A stretch of DNA of 62,000 nucleotides from Prorocentrum cordatum. Taxonomy: Eukaryota; Sar; Dinophyceae; Prorocentrales; Prorocentraceae. This document shows positions 52,889 to 62,000 of this stretch, one piece after another. The notes below the pieces were generated by a model. It ran no database searches and was not told the origin of the DNA. It saw nothing but the letters and a program-made list of their open reading frames with translations. The stretch covers positions 744,289 through 806,288 of the forward strand of contig CAUYUJ010003669.1 of the NCBI GenBank assembly GCA_963575745.1, written 5' to 3'. The position numbers were made by a program, and so were the translations under genes. Each line of letters opens with the position of its first letter. Position 1 is the stretch's first letter.

Positions 52889-53248
52889 CTACCCTGTTGA
52901 GTTCAGCCTCCATGGCGTGAAGTAGGTGTCGTAGTATGCCACTTCTGGCTACAATGGTCGTAGCGCGTTGTCCACGCGCACGCATCCTCAGCTCTTTTGC
53001 CTTAAGGAGTGCCTTTGCGATGTCGTCATTGAGCGCACCTTCCCCGTCAGGGTAAAATACGTTGGCAGGTTCCAGCGCAAATGGCACGCGTCTAAGATGC
53101 TGGTCATGGTTTTGTCTGGTATCTCGATTCCAGCGCCGTGTCGAATGCAGCGATCGATTATATGAAATGTATCGGGCTCCTGTTTGTAGAACATCAAATC
53201 GCATTCGGCTTCGTCATTAAACTTGCCAGGTAGTGCAGTCGACGGCAT
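52683..53248 (-). pseudogene. Ty1/copia-type integrase core (element 2)
   Basis: Frame 53,248-52,988 has ECDLMFYKQEPDTFHIIDRC (first catalytic Asp in D-L-M-F) and IPDKTMTSILDA. A shift near 53,050-53,090 moves to frame 53,204-52,683 with YPDGEGALNDDIAKAL (second Asp, D-G-E-G) and ATTIVARSGILRHLLHAMEA. Related elements have Glu where Val stands in TIVAR, so the third catalytic acid seems lost. Integrase inserts the DNA copy into the genome. Frameshift and lost Glu predict an inactive protein. Confidence 0.8.
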
Positions 53249-53412
53249 GACAGCGTGGCCAGGCTTTTCCTCAGCCCTGCGCTCCTGGCGTGTATCACCG
53301 ACGTTTTTTTATATAAAAAAACAATTTCGCCTGGCACTGCCCAGACCAGCGTTGGTTAAGATGAGTCTCGTCTTAGGCTCTTTGGCGTGGAAACACCGCA
53401 ACAGTAGTTGTG

Positions 53413-53685
53413 TCACTCGCGTGTTACCGCGCTTGGGTCACGGCTACGCAAGTTCTGTAGACAATTTTGTACGTTGACCAGTCTGGAAACAATTGGACGA
53501 GCAGCAGGGTCACCCGCAGGTGGTGGTGGAAATGGATCCCCTCCTTGCTGTCGCCCTCGTCTGGCTACTATTGGTGATAAGCGTCTGCGGTCGCCCGAGC
53601 GGCCTCCTCCGCTCGAATCAAGGCCCCGTAGACCCGGACACGCTAGACCCGGACACCCAACATCCCTCGAAACCAATTTATCCAA
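53413..53685 (-). pseudogene. Coding-like fragment with AGDPA hairpin module
   Basis: A 90-codon - frame that overlaps the TIR element at its start. The later part reads PPPPAGDPAARPIVSRLVNV; AGDPA is encoded by the hairpin at 53,504-53,517. Presumably part of the copia polyprotein between protease and integrase. Confidence 0.4.
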
Positions 53686-53917
53686 ACGGCGGCACGAACA
53701 AAATACTGCACTGCAACATTTCCAAAATAAACCCAGACACAGGCCCCAACAGCCTGCAAGACCCCCCTAAACCCGGACACAATCCCGAATCCTGCAGTGC
53801 AGCAAACAAAACATGCACGGGTGCTAAAAAACGTGACTTTGCAGGAAAGGATGTCGTTTCCTTGGTTTTCCGTGTCCTGGTTTATCTGTGTCCTGGTCTC
53901 CGGGGGCCTGATCGAAG
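53611..53917. mobile_element. TIR element inserted in the copia element
   Basis: The left end (from TCGAATCAAGGCCCCGTAGA, 53,613) and the complement of the right end (TCGATCAGGCCCCCGGAGAC, to 53,915) pair over about 44 bp. Both carry two ACCNGGACAC repeats just inside. A further ACCCGGACAC lies in the middle (53,771). It breaks up the coding-like region on the - strand. Confidence 0.65.
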
Positions 53918-54600
53918 CTGGTTGCCCCGCAGCCGGTTCAGCAGCACGTCTACCTCAGGCGATGTCGTGGCTGCTGGCGCAGGCTGTCGGCCCAGCTGTA
54001 GAACCAGGCCTCGGAGCTCGCGGCCGCGCAGTTTGTTTGGCGGCTGGTGCCTCGGAAGCAGCTGCCGCCGCAGGTGGCGGTGCGTCGGAAGCAGCTGCCG
54101 CCGCTGGTGGTGCGGCCGCCGTTTCGGCAAGGGCTGGAGGCCCCTGTCCGCGGCCGCCAAGCAGCTTCCACGGTTTAGCAAAAAACTCACATTTGCCAAG
54201 TGCAAATAGGTGACCAGATTTAGCCTGACCATGGTTCTTTTTACAGCTTGGGCATTCCCAGTAGTAGTCTTATTTGTCGTACCACCTACAGTGTTTGGGG
54301 TCTCTGTCATGCTTCTACGGTGGTATGCCATCCACGGAAATACCCACTGGTTGTTCTCGTAATAGAACCGTCGGAGGTCGTCTTTGCGCACGGCAACCCA
54401 TCCACAAAACTTGATGTGTGAAAGGTCTTCCTTCTGATGATCATACCACGTGTCGTAGTTGACCTTTTAGTTGAAGTAGGAAGGTCGCCCAGTCGTTCTG
54501 CTGGGCTGTCGCCTAACAAACTTCACGAAACATACGTCTAAGTAGTGTGCTGCTGCATCCCGGACTTCCTTGTTTCCAAGGTCAACGCAATAACGCATGT
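53882..54600 (-). pseudogene. Unassigned coding stretch of element 2 with one in-frame stop
   Basis: From about 54,600 a - frame reads MRYCVDLGNKEVRDAAAHYL, reaches a TAA after TGRPSYFN (about 54,466), and continues in phase as KVNYDTWYDHQKEDLSHIKF, then RKDDLRRFYYENNQWVFPWM and NLVTYLHLANVSFLL. Balanced composition and aromatic content argue for real protein. After about 54,170 it turns into Arg/Leu-rich, probably out-of-frame, sequence. I do not recognise the family. Confidence 0.5.
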
Positions 54601-54639
54601 TGAGGTTGCCCCCAGAGGAAAAAAAACCTCGGCTGAAGG

Positions 54640-54900
54640 CTAACTGCGGTGCCCCCCCTGTTGCCTCCGCGCAGTTCCCGCGCGTCTACCTTGTTGTTTC
54701 GTCCGTATACACAGGGTTGTGATTATGGAAAACACATCAGCAGGTGTATCCGCAGGTAATCCCGCTGGCAGTGCAACGAAGGTTTCTCCGTCTTCAAAGG
54801 TCAGCGTAGTGCGCTCCGCGCCCGAGGCCCTGTAGGTCCTCGCCGCAGCCGTCGTTGCCGTCTTCGCGGGTATCTTTCGTGGTTTGATGCCGCCGATGTA
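54640..54900 (-). pseudogene. Unassigned coding stretch with AGLPA
   Basis: A Met-less - frame reads GGIKPRKIPAKTATTAAART, TTLTFEDGETFVALPAGLPA and DVFSIITTLCIRT without a stop. AGLPA (54,752-54,765) and ADTPA (54,740-54,753) are hairpin modules, the second degenerate. Confidence 0.45.
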
Positions 54901-54935
54901 TCAGCTTTCTGCTTTCTTTCTGCTTTATCTGGGCA

Positions 54936-55412
54936 TCAGTACGTAAGGCTGTCTGTTGATAAGTGTCGGAAATTCGGGAATAGGGGGTGGCGCGCGGCCG
55001 GGCTCACTCGAGGGAAATGCAGACGATCGCCATCGACGGTCGCAATTCGCCTTGGGCGCGGTCGCTGCCCATCGTTTCCGAGTAGGGCTGGCGCCGGAGG
55101 CTCCCAACGCAGCCGAGCACGAGTGTTCGCTACACCGCTTGGCAGCGGCGCATTGTAGATGTGCCCGAAAGGTTGGTCCTGAACCTTGATGTCCTGTATG
55201 ATAGCACTGTCGTCGAGGTTCATCGTCACCCGGAGTGCCACATGGTCCCAATGAGGGCCAATTTTGGGAGACTGGACGCACGTCCGAACTCCTTCATCCA
55301 CTCGAGTGTGTACGCTGAGATGTACAGCACTTGTATGCTTCCTCTGTGCTTTACGATTATCTCCTTGGTCGATCAGCTGAGCAGTCACGATAGCGATCAT
55401 TTTCTTTCGCAA
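54936..55412 (-). pseudogene. Unassigned open frame of element 2
   Basis: A 158-codon - frame. The first 95 residues are coding-like (IVTAQLIDQGDNRKAQRKHT; KIGPHWDHVALRVTMNL), after which the sequence becomes Pro/Arg-rich. H-W-D-H-V-A-L superficially recalls the S-D-H motif of endonuclease/exonuclease/phosphatase proteins, but nothing else supports that, and copia elements do not use one. Confidence 0.35.
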
Positions 55413-55467
55413 TTCCGCCCTCTGAGCGCCTTGGCCGCACTGGTCTAAGTCGTGCTCTGCTTATTCA

Positions 55468-55860
55468 GCAGGCCCCCCCGCGACTCGGCACGTGCATTTC
55501 CACAGATTGGCGGGAATGCACGCGTAGGTGGTTGCCACCTGTAGGCGCGAACCGCTCGGCAAACGATTCGAACGAACGAACTTCGCACAAAAATGGCAGC
55601 ATCGCATTCGCATGACTAGCAGGCGTCAACCTTCAACAATATCACGCATGGGTCTCATTCTCCGAAAGTAACCTGGAGGTCCCAGAAGTACACTAGACAT
55701 TCGTAACGCCCGAGCTTTGACCATCAGATTTTGGATACGTTGGCACTGTGGCCCCGCCCGCTTTCCAGGCACTCGCAGATGCCAGTCAGCGGGCGTCGAC
55801 GCCCACAACAATTGATAATCCCCCGAGAGTGACCACCTAAGTACTGTGTACCAGTAGAGG
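55468..55860 (-). other. Hairpin module (GGGG loop) and unassigned sequence
   Basis: 55,468-55,481 reads GCGGGGGGGCCTGC on the - strand, read as AGGPA. The rest shows no clear frame. Confidence 0.45.
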
Positions 55861-56693
55861 TCATAGCCTCTGCGTGTGCGATGCGGTCATACCTGCGCCC
55901 TCGAGCTCGGAGTTCAGCGCAAGCTGTTCGCACGTCCTCAATGACAAAAGAACGAGAAGGATATTGATGAAGTGAGCGACCTTGTCTGCGACGGCCGCGC
56001 AGCCGTGTCCGCCGCTGTCCCTGGCGTGCGCAGCCGGCGCCGGGGAAAAGCATGCAGGTTTCCCCGCGCCTACGTCTTTCGTCGGCCTGTCTGGGCAGGC
56101 GCGGGAGGCCGTGGCGCGCGCCTGCCCCGTCATTCATTTTCAAACGATGGGGGGCGTCCAAATGCCCGTGCCATGGGCCCCTGAGCGGCTGCTCGACGTA
56201 TAGATGTCATACTTCCCGGCAGTGTCGCTCGACGCAGCGGGGCCGTCGGGCGGCGCCCACTTGCTGCCCTCCTCGCGGATGGCCTGATCGACCTTCGCTT
56301 GCAGGGTTCCTCGCGGCGAAGTCCTGATCAGCGGGCGCGGGGTTGCCACTGTACAGCGTATTTTGTGGCACCACGTCTTGAGGGCGTTGTCCACCATGGA
56401 TTGGATCACGCATGCAGGCGTCTCCTCATTGACGGTGTGGACGCTGCCCCCGGTGTCTGGGGACATCATATATGCACGGGTGTCAATAGAAGCAGGCGAC
56501 CCCGCGCAGCTTGAAGCAGGTTGCCCCGAATCGGGTCCATGTCCACGGTCTCCTTGATGAGCACGAGCGTCTCCTCGCATTGAGGATTGGGCGCGGTACT
56601 GAAAGCTGTCGCTCCGTCGACGTTCGCAGCTGCATCATACTCGTCGGCCTTGAGCGCCAGGTGTCCTGATGGTGTCTTTATCAGATCAAGCAC
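55861..56693 (-). pseudogene. Post-protease coding stretches with several hairpin modules
   Basis: Frame 56,693-56,466 starts MLDLIKTPSGHLALKADEYD, the usual end of the region after the protease in these elements. Frame 56,580-56,140 continues DSGQPASSCAGSPASIDTRA then IQSMVDNALKTWCHKIRCTV, and 56,133-55,861 in the same phase has VGAGKPACFSPAP. Modules are at 56,516-56,529, 56,492-56,505 and 56,054-56,067 (GAAA loop). A frameshift lies near 56,540. Function of the stretch unknown. Confidence 0.5.
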
Positions 56694-57089
56694 CCTATCG
56701 CCCTCTTGCCAAGGAGAAGCCCATGCATTTCCGCACCTGGGATGACCATCTTCTCGCGCCCCTTCTCAAGAATCAGGATGGCTCGCATGTTCGCCATGCT
56801 CCTCAGCCCAAGGATTGCGGGCATATTATCGCCGGACCCCTCTGCCACATTGGCTGAATATGTGTAGCCTCGCGACGACGGGTGCCCCCGCGGACTCGCC
56901 TTTGAATTTGCGGGCGATTTCACAATGCATTGACGTCCTGCAAACTACGGTTCCGTTGCCCACTCCGGTCACGTATGAGATCTTCTCCAAGTCCAGCTTC
57001 TTGATGTCGTGACCATACGAACGTGAAGCTTGCTCAAATGTCTGCGCGCAATGATGTTTACGTTGCGACCGATGTCCAGCAATATACAC
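56681..57089 (-). pseudogene. Retropepsin C-terminal half (element 2)
   Basis: Frame 57,089-56,826 reads FEQASRSYGHDIKKLDLEKI followed by YVTGVGNGTVVC, the flap-side segment that follows the active site in dinoflagellate copia proteases. Frame 56,923-56,681 then gives NMPAILGLRSMANMRAILIL, the conserved P-A-I-L-G-L-R-S-M block. Two phase changes (near 57,030 and 56,880) break the protein. Module AGAPV at 56,878-56,891. Confidence 0.65.
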
Positions 57090-58729
57090 AACATTCCATC
57101 AATCATGGTCCCGCTGCTCGCTGCTAGGGCCACCCAATGTCGTTCACCGAATATGCAGGGCACAGCGGACAGCGTTGCGCCGCGCACGCCCTTGCGGCGC
57201 CTTTGGCCCAGTGCCCACCGATCCCTCGTCATAAAGGTAAAGACGTTCATGTGCGCCCTAGCGCCCTCCTCTGTAAAAAGATACAACTGGATAATCCATT
57301 CAGCAGGATATTCATCATATCGAAAGGGGTACCGCTGCGCAAATGGCACGTTTTCAAATGTGTCCTCATCGGCACGCACGGCGTTCTGGCCACCCGTGTT
57401 AACCATCGTCATCGCGTGCAGCATGTCGCGCTCAGATATAGCGCTGGCACCGCTGCGTGCACTCAGTGAGCTCTCAGTTCTGCGCGAGCGCAGCGGCCTT
57501 CCCCGCGCTCCGCCGCATGGCGAGGTGGATGTCTCCATGCGCCTCAGCCATGCATCATTCGCACGTAACCCCACAGACGTCGTTGCAGCAGGTGCCCATG
57601 CGATGGCCGCTGACTCTGCTGACGGCGGCATCTGCATGTCTGCAGTTGGCGTCGTTGTTGCTGGGTTTGACCACGGGCATGGAGGTGCCGCAGGTGGCCC
57701 CGCAGAAGCAGCAGGTGTCCCTGCAGTGGCCGTGGAGCCTGTCAGCATGGCTGTGATACGGTTCAGTTGTTCACGGAGGTCTCTGATTTCATATGCCCCG
57801 CGGAATATTTCTCGATCCGCTGCATTATGCTCTCCTGCTAGGGCGTGATGAACCTCGGCTGTGATAAGGCCTGCGACTCTGCAGATCGCACATGGTCCCT
57901 CGTTTGGGGTGCCTCCCAGCTGTCGGCTCACGCGTGCGTGTGCAACACGGCCCCAACAATGCGCATGGAAGATATGGCCGTATTGGAGCCTCCACTCCTT
58001 ATCGTGGTGGTGTGCAAACTCTTCGAGGCATATGGCACACTTCGCGAAGTCACCGTCACTGATGATAGGTGGCGTTGCTGATGGCCTTGTGCGCGTTTGC
58101 CGCTCAAGTGTGGTTTCTCCCATGTTTCAGCGGCCAGGCGGAACTGCAGGTGCCGCGGGTGGCCCCGCAGGTATTGGTCCCATAGCAAGCATTGCTGGAA
58201 GGCCCATAGCGGGTTGCCCCGCAACTGGAGGAGCAGCGGGTGTCCCCGCGCGATTACTCACGCGGCGTGCATGCCGCGCCTGATTACGCTGCTCGCGAGC
58301 AATTTGTATTGAGAGGTTGGCCTGCTGCGCCTCATGGATGACCAAAACTTCAGGACGCAGCTCTCCCTTTGATGCAGGTGCAACCAGCTCTGGACCATGT
58401 GGATTCACGTCTTGGTCCACTGGGGCTGCCAGGTACCCGCAGTGGGGCACCTGGCCAGAGATGCCAGCCTCGTATCCCGCACCCCGTGTGAGCTGGGATC
58501 TATAAAAATCGCCTGCTGTCTCCCTTGCGTACGGGTTAGCGGTTTCGCTTCCCACCCGAAGAACCCCTGTCGTCTGCGCATAGTAGTCAGGGAACATGGC
58601 CGAATCCATCTGCGGCGCAGCCGTCGGGTCATAAGCCGGGTGGCCAAAGATAACTGGTCAGTGTCCATGCTGGTCCGGATGGTTCGGCGACGGATTAGCG
58701 TCGAGCACGCACTCCCAAGGTGTAGACAT
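56969..58729 (-). pseudogene. Gag-like, RING-finger and retropepsin frame with two in-frame TGA codons
   Basis: One - frame runs from a Met at 58,729 (MSTPWECVLDANPSPNHPDQ) to 56,969, interrupted only by TGA at 58,658-58,660 and 58,127-58,129. Part 1 is gag-like (MFPDYYAQTTGVLRVGSETA). Part 2 (Met at 58,123) holds CAICLEEF, GHIFHAHCW and CAIC at residues about 31-83, a RING-H2-like zinc site, then a disordered region rich in AGTPA/AGPPA modules. Near residues 350-365 it has LCILLDIGRNVNII, the retropepsin active-site loop (D-T/S-G written D-I-G). The protease would cut the polyprotein. A RING in this position is unusual for copia elements. The phase is lost just after the active site. Confidence 0.7.
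57588..58249 (-). repeat. Six hairpin modules in the gag/RING frame
   Basis: 58,236-58,249 (GACA loop), 58,209-58,222 (GCAA), 58,155-58,168 (GCCA), 57,711-57,724 (GACA, stem GCAGG/CCTGC), 57,690-57,703 (GCCA) and degenerate 57,588-57,601. In frame they read AGTPA, AGQPA, AGPPA, AGTPA, AGPPA and AWAPA, all in the same codon phase. Confidence 0.85.
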
Positions 58730-59348
58730 TTTTGAATTTGGCAGGTCGATTCCATCCCGCCTCGTGCTCTCCTGAGCCTCCAGCGTCTGTCTGTGCATCC
58801 ACTGCTGCTACCCCAGCAGACTGTCGGCCCTCTGGGCAGCCTCCGTCGTGGGCCTCCATTTATATAAAAAAGCAGGGTGCCCCCGCGTCGGTCAGGTCTG
58901 TCACTCGAGAGTACAGCGATGCTAAACATGCGACTGCTGTGCCCACTGCTGGGCCGCAGGAAATAATTCGGGCGGCCCCCCCCGCAGAATCTGAGCGTCT
59001 TCGCCTGGGGCCGATGATTTTGCACGCCAGAGCTTGCGTCGACCATCTCACGTATTGTAAGCACGGCGAATGCTTGGTTCGCCGACTGCCTACCTCGGAA
59101 GCATGTCTTGACGGCGCCCACGTGATGCCCGCGGTAGAAATCGTAATCCTTTGGCTGCCAAATTTCCAAAAAGTCACTGAGGTCCACCCAACAGTCGAAC
59201 GCGTCGAACGGGGCCACGAACTCTGTGAACCAATGGCAAATGCCGAGTGGCTCTGGTGAGCCACTCCGAGCTCTTGCGCCGGCATCTCTCGCTCGGTAGC
59301 GAAGCATCGACTTCTGCCTCGTTTAACATATGCGACAGGTATCTGCAC
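58730..59348 (-). pseudogene. 5' coding stretch of element 2
   Basis: Frame 59,307-58,405 begins with coding-like sequence, EPLGICHWFTEFVAPFDAFD then CWVDLSDFLEIWQPKDYDFY and GRQSANQAFAVLTIREMVDA, up to about 59,020. After that the overlapping frame in another phase (59,348-58,860; DLTDAGAPCFF) looks more natural. Family not recognised; by position a gag N-terminal region. Confidence 0.45.
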
Positions 59349-60700
59349 TCACCATTGTAAGTGTGGACTTCTTCCTGCCGCAGCTAATTGCGGTCGCGCC
59401 GGCGTTCGATTGCCATTGCTGCCGCGCGCGTTGCAGCGCGTGTCATGGAGAACTGCACTATTCTGCAGGGGCCCGAACCTTCGCCAGCATTGGGCCGATG
59501 CGCTGGGCTGGCCTCTCCCAGTAGCGCCTCCCCCCCCCATTAATAAATTCAGGGGCAGTAGCAGGTTGCCCCGCAGATGCAAATGCCGATGCCACGGGTG
59601 TCCCCGCGGAAGCCGAATCAGCAGCTGGCGCTGCGGATGGGCTCGCACTTCCAAATGATTCCCGACGCTTGTCATGGATGTCGAAGAACTGGCATCCGGC
59701 AATCTTCGGAGCTGCTCCCGATGCCGCGGACGCAGTCTGGAAAGCCGTTGCATCCGCATCAGGCTGCGAGGCGCGTGCTCTGGATGCACCGCCCAGCGAT
59801 GGCGCCCAGCCAGCTCCTCTGCGGGTCCTTTTCAGACGTGGGGCCGCGCCGTGCAATGGGCTCCTTCGGCTGAGGCGCGCCGCTGCCCCCGGGCCCCGAT
59901 GCTGCGGCCGCCGCGACTGGCCCCGTGGAGTATGATCCGTAGGTTTCCCTTGTGATCTCTGTGCTTTCTCACCTCCAAGGTCGGCATCTGCTGGACTGGC
60001 CCCCTTCTTCGACTGATGTGAATTCGGGGTGGGTGGCCTGGGCGTCCTCGAAGATAGAGATACAACACTTTCCTTATTAGATAGCTTCTTCTTCTCGGAT
60101 CGCTTCGGGGGCTTCGGGGGCCCATCCGCTTTCTTAGCGGGTGGCCCCGCGCACGCGGATGCAGCCGATTCCTTCGCGCCCGCATGGGCATCTGTCTGGC
60201 GTGGGATTCCGCTGTGGTCTGTAAAGTGCCACGTTCATGATATTGGCCTTGCTTTACAATCCAGCTTGCATCTTCCATCGAGCAGCTTGCCTATTACCTT
60301 CCAGGCTATCCACCCGATTTCGTTGTAGTCGCATGACACGATCGTACCTGGCGCCAAGCCCATGTCCTCCGTCACTGGATAAGTGATGTCCAAACATGCA
60401 TGGACTCGCTACTGTAGGTCTCGCAAAAGAGTATTCCGATCCAGGCGCAGGTTCAGTAGGATCAACAGCTGGTGCGAGGACATGAGCATAATCCTTTTCT
60501 ATCGACCTTGGACTTGCCAGCACCTCCGTGAGGGGAAGAAGCGGGTTGCCCCGCGGATGGGGCTGCTTGGGCTTCATGCGCAGTCTCATGGCATCCGCGG
60601 TTAGACCACATAAACCCGTGACTATCATCGAGTCCCTTCCATTCTTGCTCAGCGCGCTTTGCCTCGCGATGTTTCAGCTGCTGATAATCATCCTTGGTCA
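59349..60700 (-). pseudogene. 5' coding stretches of element 2 with four hairpin modules
   Basis: Frame 60,701-60,462 reads MTKDDYQQLKHREAKRAEQE, then HGFMWSNRGC and SAGQPASSPHGG (module 60,541-60,554). Another phase gives LAPGTIVSCDYNEIGWIAWK (about 60,360-60,300). A third has CAGPPAKKADGPPKPPKRSE (module 60,137-60,150). Frame 59,856-59,458 has SAGTPV and SAGQPA (59,594-59,607 and 59,561-59,574). Several phase changes. Lys/Pro/Ala-rich, as gag linkers often are. Confidence 0.45.
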
Positions 60701-60719
60701 AGAGTGCCCCGCTAGGATT

Positions 60720-61030
60720 TCACGTTGGGTCTACCCTGCGCCCTGGGCCATCCCCGTGGGACCAGGCCCGCGGGATCAATTCGAAGTTCGGGCTCATTGA
60801 CGGGCCCCCCATTGGACAGTCTGGTCCGCGGTCCGCAACGCGTTCGCAGCCGCGGACCTGCTCTCGATACTCTTTCCGATACTCAATGATGGCTCTTTTT
60901 GCGTTCTTCTTGTCCAATACGACGACGGACATAGTGCCGCCTCTCATATTGGCACGGGCGATTTTGTCTCTGTCCCTGATAATGAGCCCAGGAGTCCTGC
61001 GACCCCGTAGGCTGGCCACCCTGTTGGCTT
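60720..61030 (-). pseudogene. 5'-most recognised part of element 2
   Basis: Frame 61,019-60,720 gives LIIRDRDKIARANMRGGTMS and VVVLDKKNAKRAIIEYRKEY, then one stop (about 60,717) before the in-phase MTKDDYQQ frame. In another phase at 60,980-61,015 the sequence reads QQGGQPTGSQDSWAH, matching QQGGQPSGSQDSRAQ in the loop of the 38-kb inverted repeat. This links the loop fragment to this element. Confidence 0.5.
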
Positions 61031-61560
61031 AAGTTCCCCTCTCCCTCCTTCCTGGCTCCCTCCTCCCCCCTCTTTGCCTGCCTCCCACCTTCCTCCTTCC
61101 CTCAAAACGTACCTCCACATTCTAAGACCTTTACATCAATCAACCAACCAACCAATTCCTCAAATTCCTCGATGGGGCCGTGAACGGGATTTTTCCCATG
61201 CCGGCTGACTGTGCCTGTCAATGTCAGTACACCATTATCCGTGACATTAACGCGGCGTGCGCCCGCCAATTCACGAAAACACCAAAAAGGTATCCCAGCG
61301 TCGTCCGTGACACGCGGTTCAATCCAAGTCCTGTGTCAATCATGCGGCGTCGTTGTGCAGCCCAACCACCCGGGTGATGGTTCGACCCGTGCCGCCGCGG
61401 TGTCACATGTGCCACCGTGGTGTGACTCATGCGGTCACTCCCTCTTGCCACCACCAACCGCGCTCTACCAAGACGGGTTCGTTGAAATTCCTACTCGTCG
61501 ACGTCGGTCCTCGTTGTCGTCTGTAAAGTTGGGTCGTTTGGAGGTTCGCGGGGCGTGCCT
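61031..61560. other. No gene recognised
   Basis: Pyrimidine-rich at 61,030-61,105 (CTCCCTCCTTCCT). Short + frames only. Would hold the 5' untranslated or LTR region of element 2 if it extends this far, but I found no repeat of the 3' region here. Confidence 0.45.
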
Positions 61561-61850
61561 TCGTCGTTGTAGGCTTCGTTGTCGTCGTCGTCATCTTCGT
61601 CGTCTTCTGTGTTGTTTTTCGTCTTTCCCCCTAGCTCCCACCCGCCAGTGTCGCCCCCGCAGCGCTGCGCCCCCCTCTCCCTCCCTCCTCCCCCCTCCTT
61701 CCACTTTTCTTCCTCTCCGCCCGTCTCTCCTCCTCCGCTCCCCCCCCTCTCCCGTCTCTCTCCCTCGTCCTCGTCCTCGTCGTCGTCCTGGGGTCTTTCC
61801 CGGCGCGCCGGGACGACCTTTTCCTGCGCGCTTTGACCCGTTCCTTCCCC
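61561..61850. repeat. (GTC)n and CCT-rich low-complexity sequence
   Basis: GTCGTCGTCGTC at 61,574-61,600, then CTCCCTCC-type pyrimidine repeats to 61,750 and CTCGTCCTCGTC at 61,765-61,790. Frames are Ser/Pro-rich artefacts. Confidence 0.85.
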
Positions 61851-62000
61851 CCCCTCTTGGGGGGGAATCGCACTGGACTGCGTTACGTGCGTGGTGCAAG
61901 CTTTCGTGTCCCGCCGCGTGGTCGATGGCGTCTGCCCTGGATTCGGGTGCGACGTCGCGGGCTCCTGGGTGTTGATTCAGGGGGGGCCTCCCCCTCCTCG

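Noticed and set aside
54936-55412. Endonuclease/exonuclease/phosphatase domain
   Set aside because: Only an H-x-D-H-V-A-L fragment recalls it; no other catalytic motif is visible and the neighbouring genes are copia-type.

Overview
The window looks like nuclear DNA of a dinoflagellate. A Prorocentrum- or Symbiodinium-like alga is a guess, not a demonstration. The reasons are: GC-rich, repeat-saturated sequence; two copies of a Ty1/copia-type element with the dinoflagellate-style reverse transcriptase motif HVDD in place of YVDD and an RNase H of the same style; remnants of non-LTR elements with a degenerate C2H2 zinc-finger region; and no prokaryotic gene organisation. I found no intact host gene, rRNA, tRNA or CRISPR array. 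Nearly every long open frame is a by-product of simple repeats.

Layout. 0-9 kb: microsatellites and several short (130-300 bp) terminal-inverted-repeat (TIR) elements, two of them flanked by unusually long (22-23 bp) direct repeats. 10-15 kb: a large dispersed repeat (R1 plus ~300-bp R2 monomers), apparently split by a satellite of about 18 copies of a 101-bp unit that is open in all three forward frames. 15-17.5 kb: small tandem repeats. 17.5-22 kb: a decayed non-LTR retroelement on the + strand. 22-34 kb: microsatellites, more TIR elements (one carrying nested insertions), minisatellites. 34-36 kb: further R1/R2 copies. 35.9-37.9 kb: a broken copia copy (- strand). 38.2-39.9 kb: a long inverted repeat with ~600-bp, nearly identical arms around a gag-like reading frame. 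41.1-42.0 kb: the C-terminal part of another non-LTR reverse transcriptase. 42-49.6 kb: repeats. 49.6-61.0 kb: a large, frame-broken copia-type element on the - strand, read 5' to 3' as gag-like region, RING finger, retropepsin, unassigned coding stretches, integrase, reverse transcriptase, RNase H and 3' region.

The most interesting signal is a family of 29 short sequences, all in one orientation and all found inside the copia-type element or its fragments (35.9-39.1 and 49.7-60.6 kb). On the element's sense strand each is a 14-nt hairpin: a 5-bp stem (GCRGG with CCYGC) around a tetraloop that is GNNA in 22 of 29 copies (GCAA is commonest). Stem changes are compensated between copies. Inside coding stretches the hairpin is read in one frame as Ala-Gly-X-Pro-Ala, and at the 3' end of one element copy it is amplified four times with an exact 16-bp period where the sister copy has one unit. 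It behaves like a mobile or expandable in-frame hairpin module.
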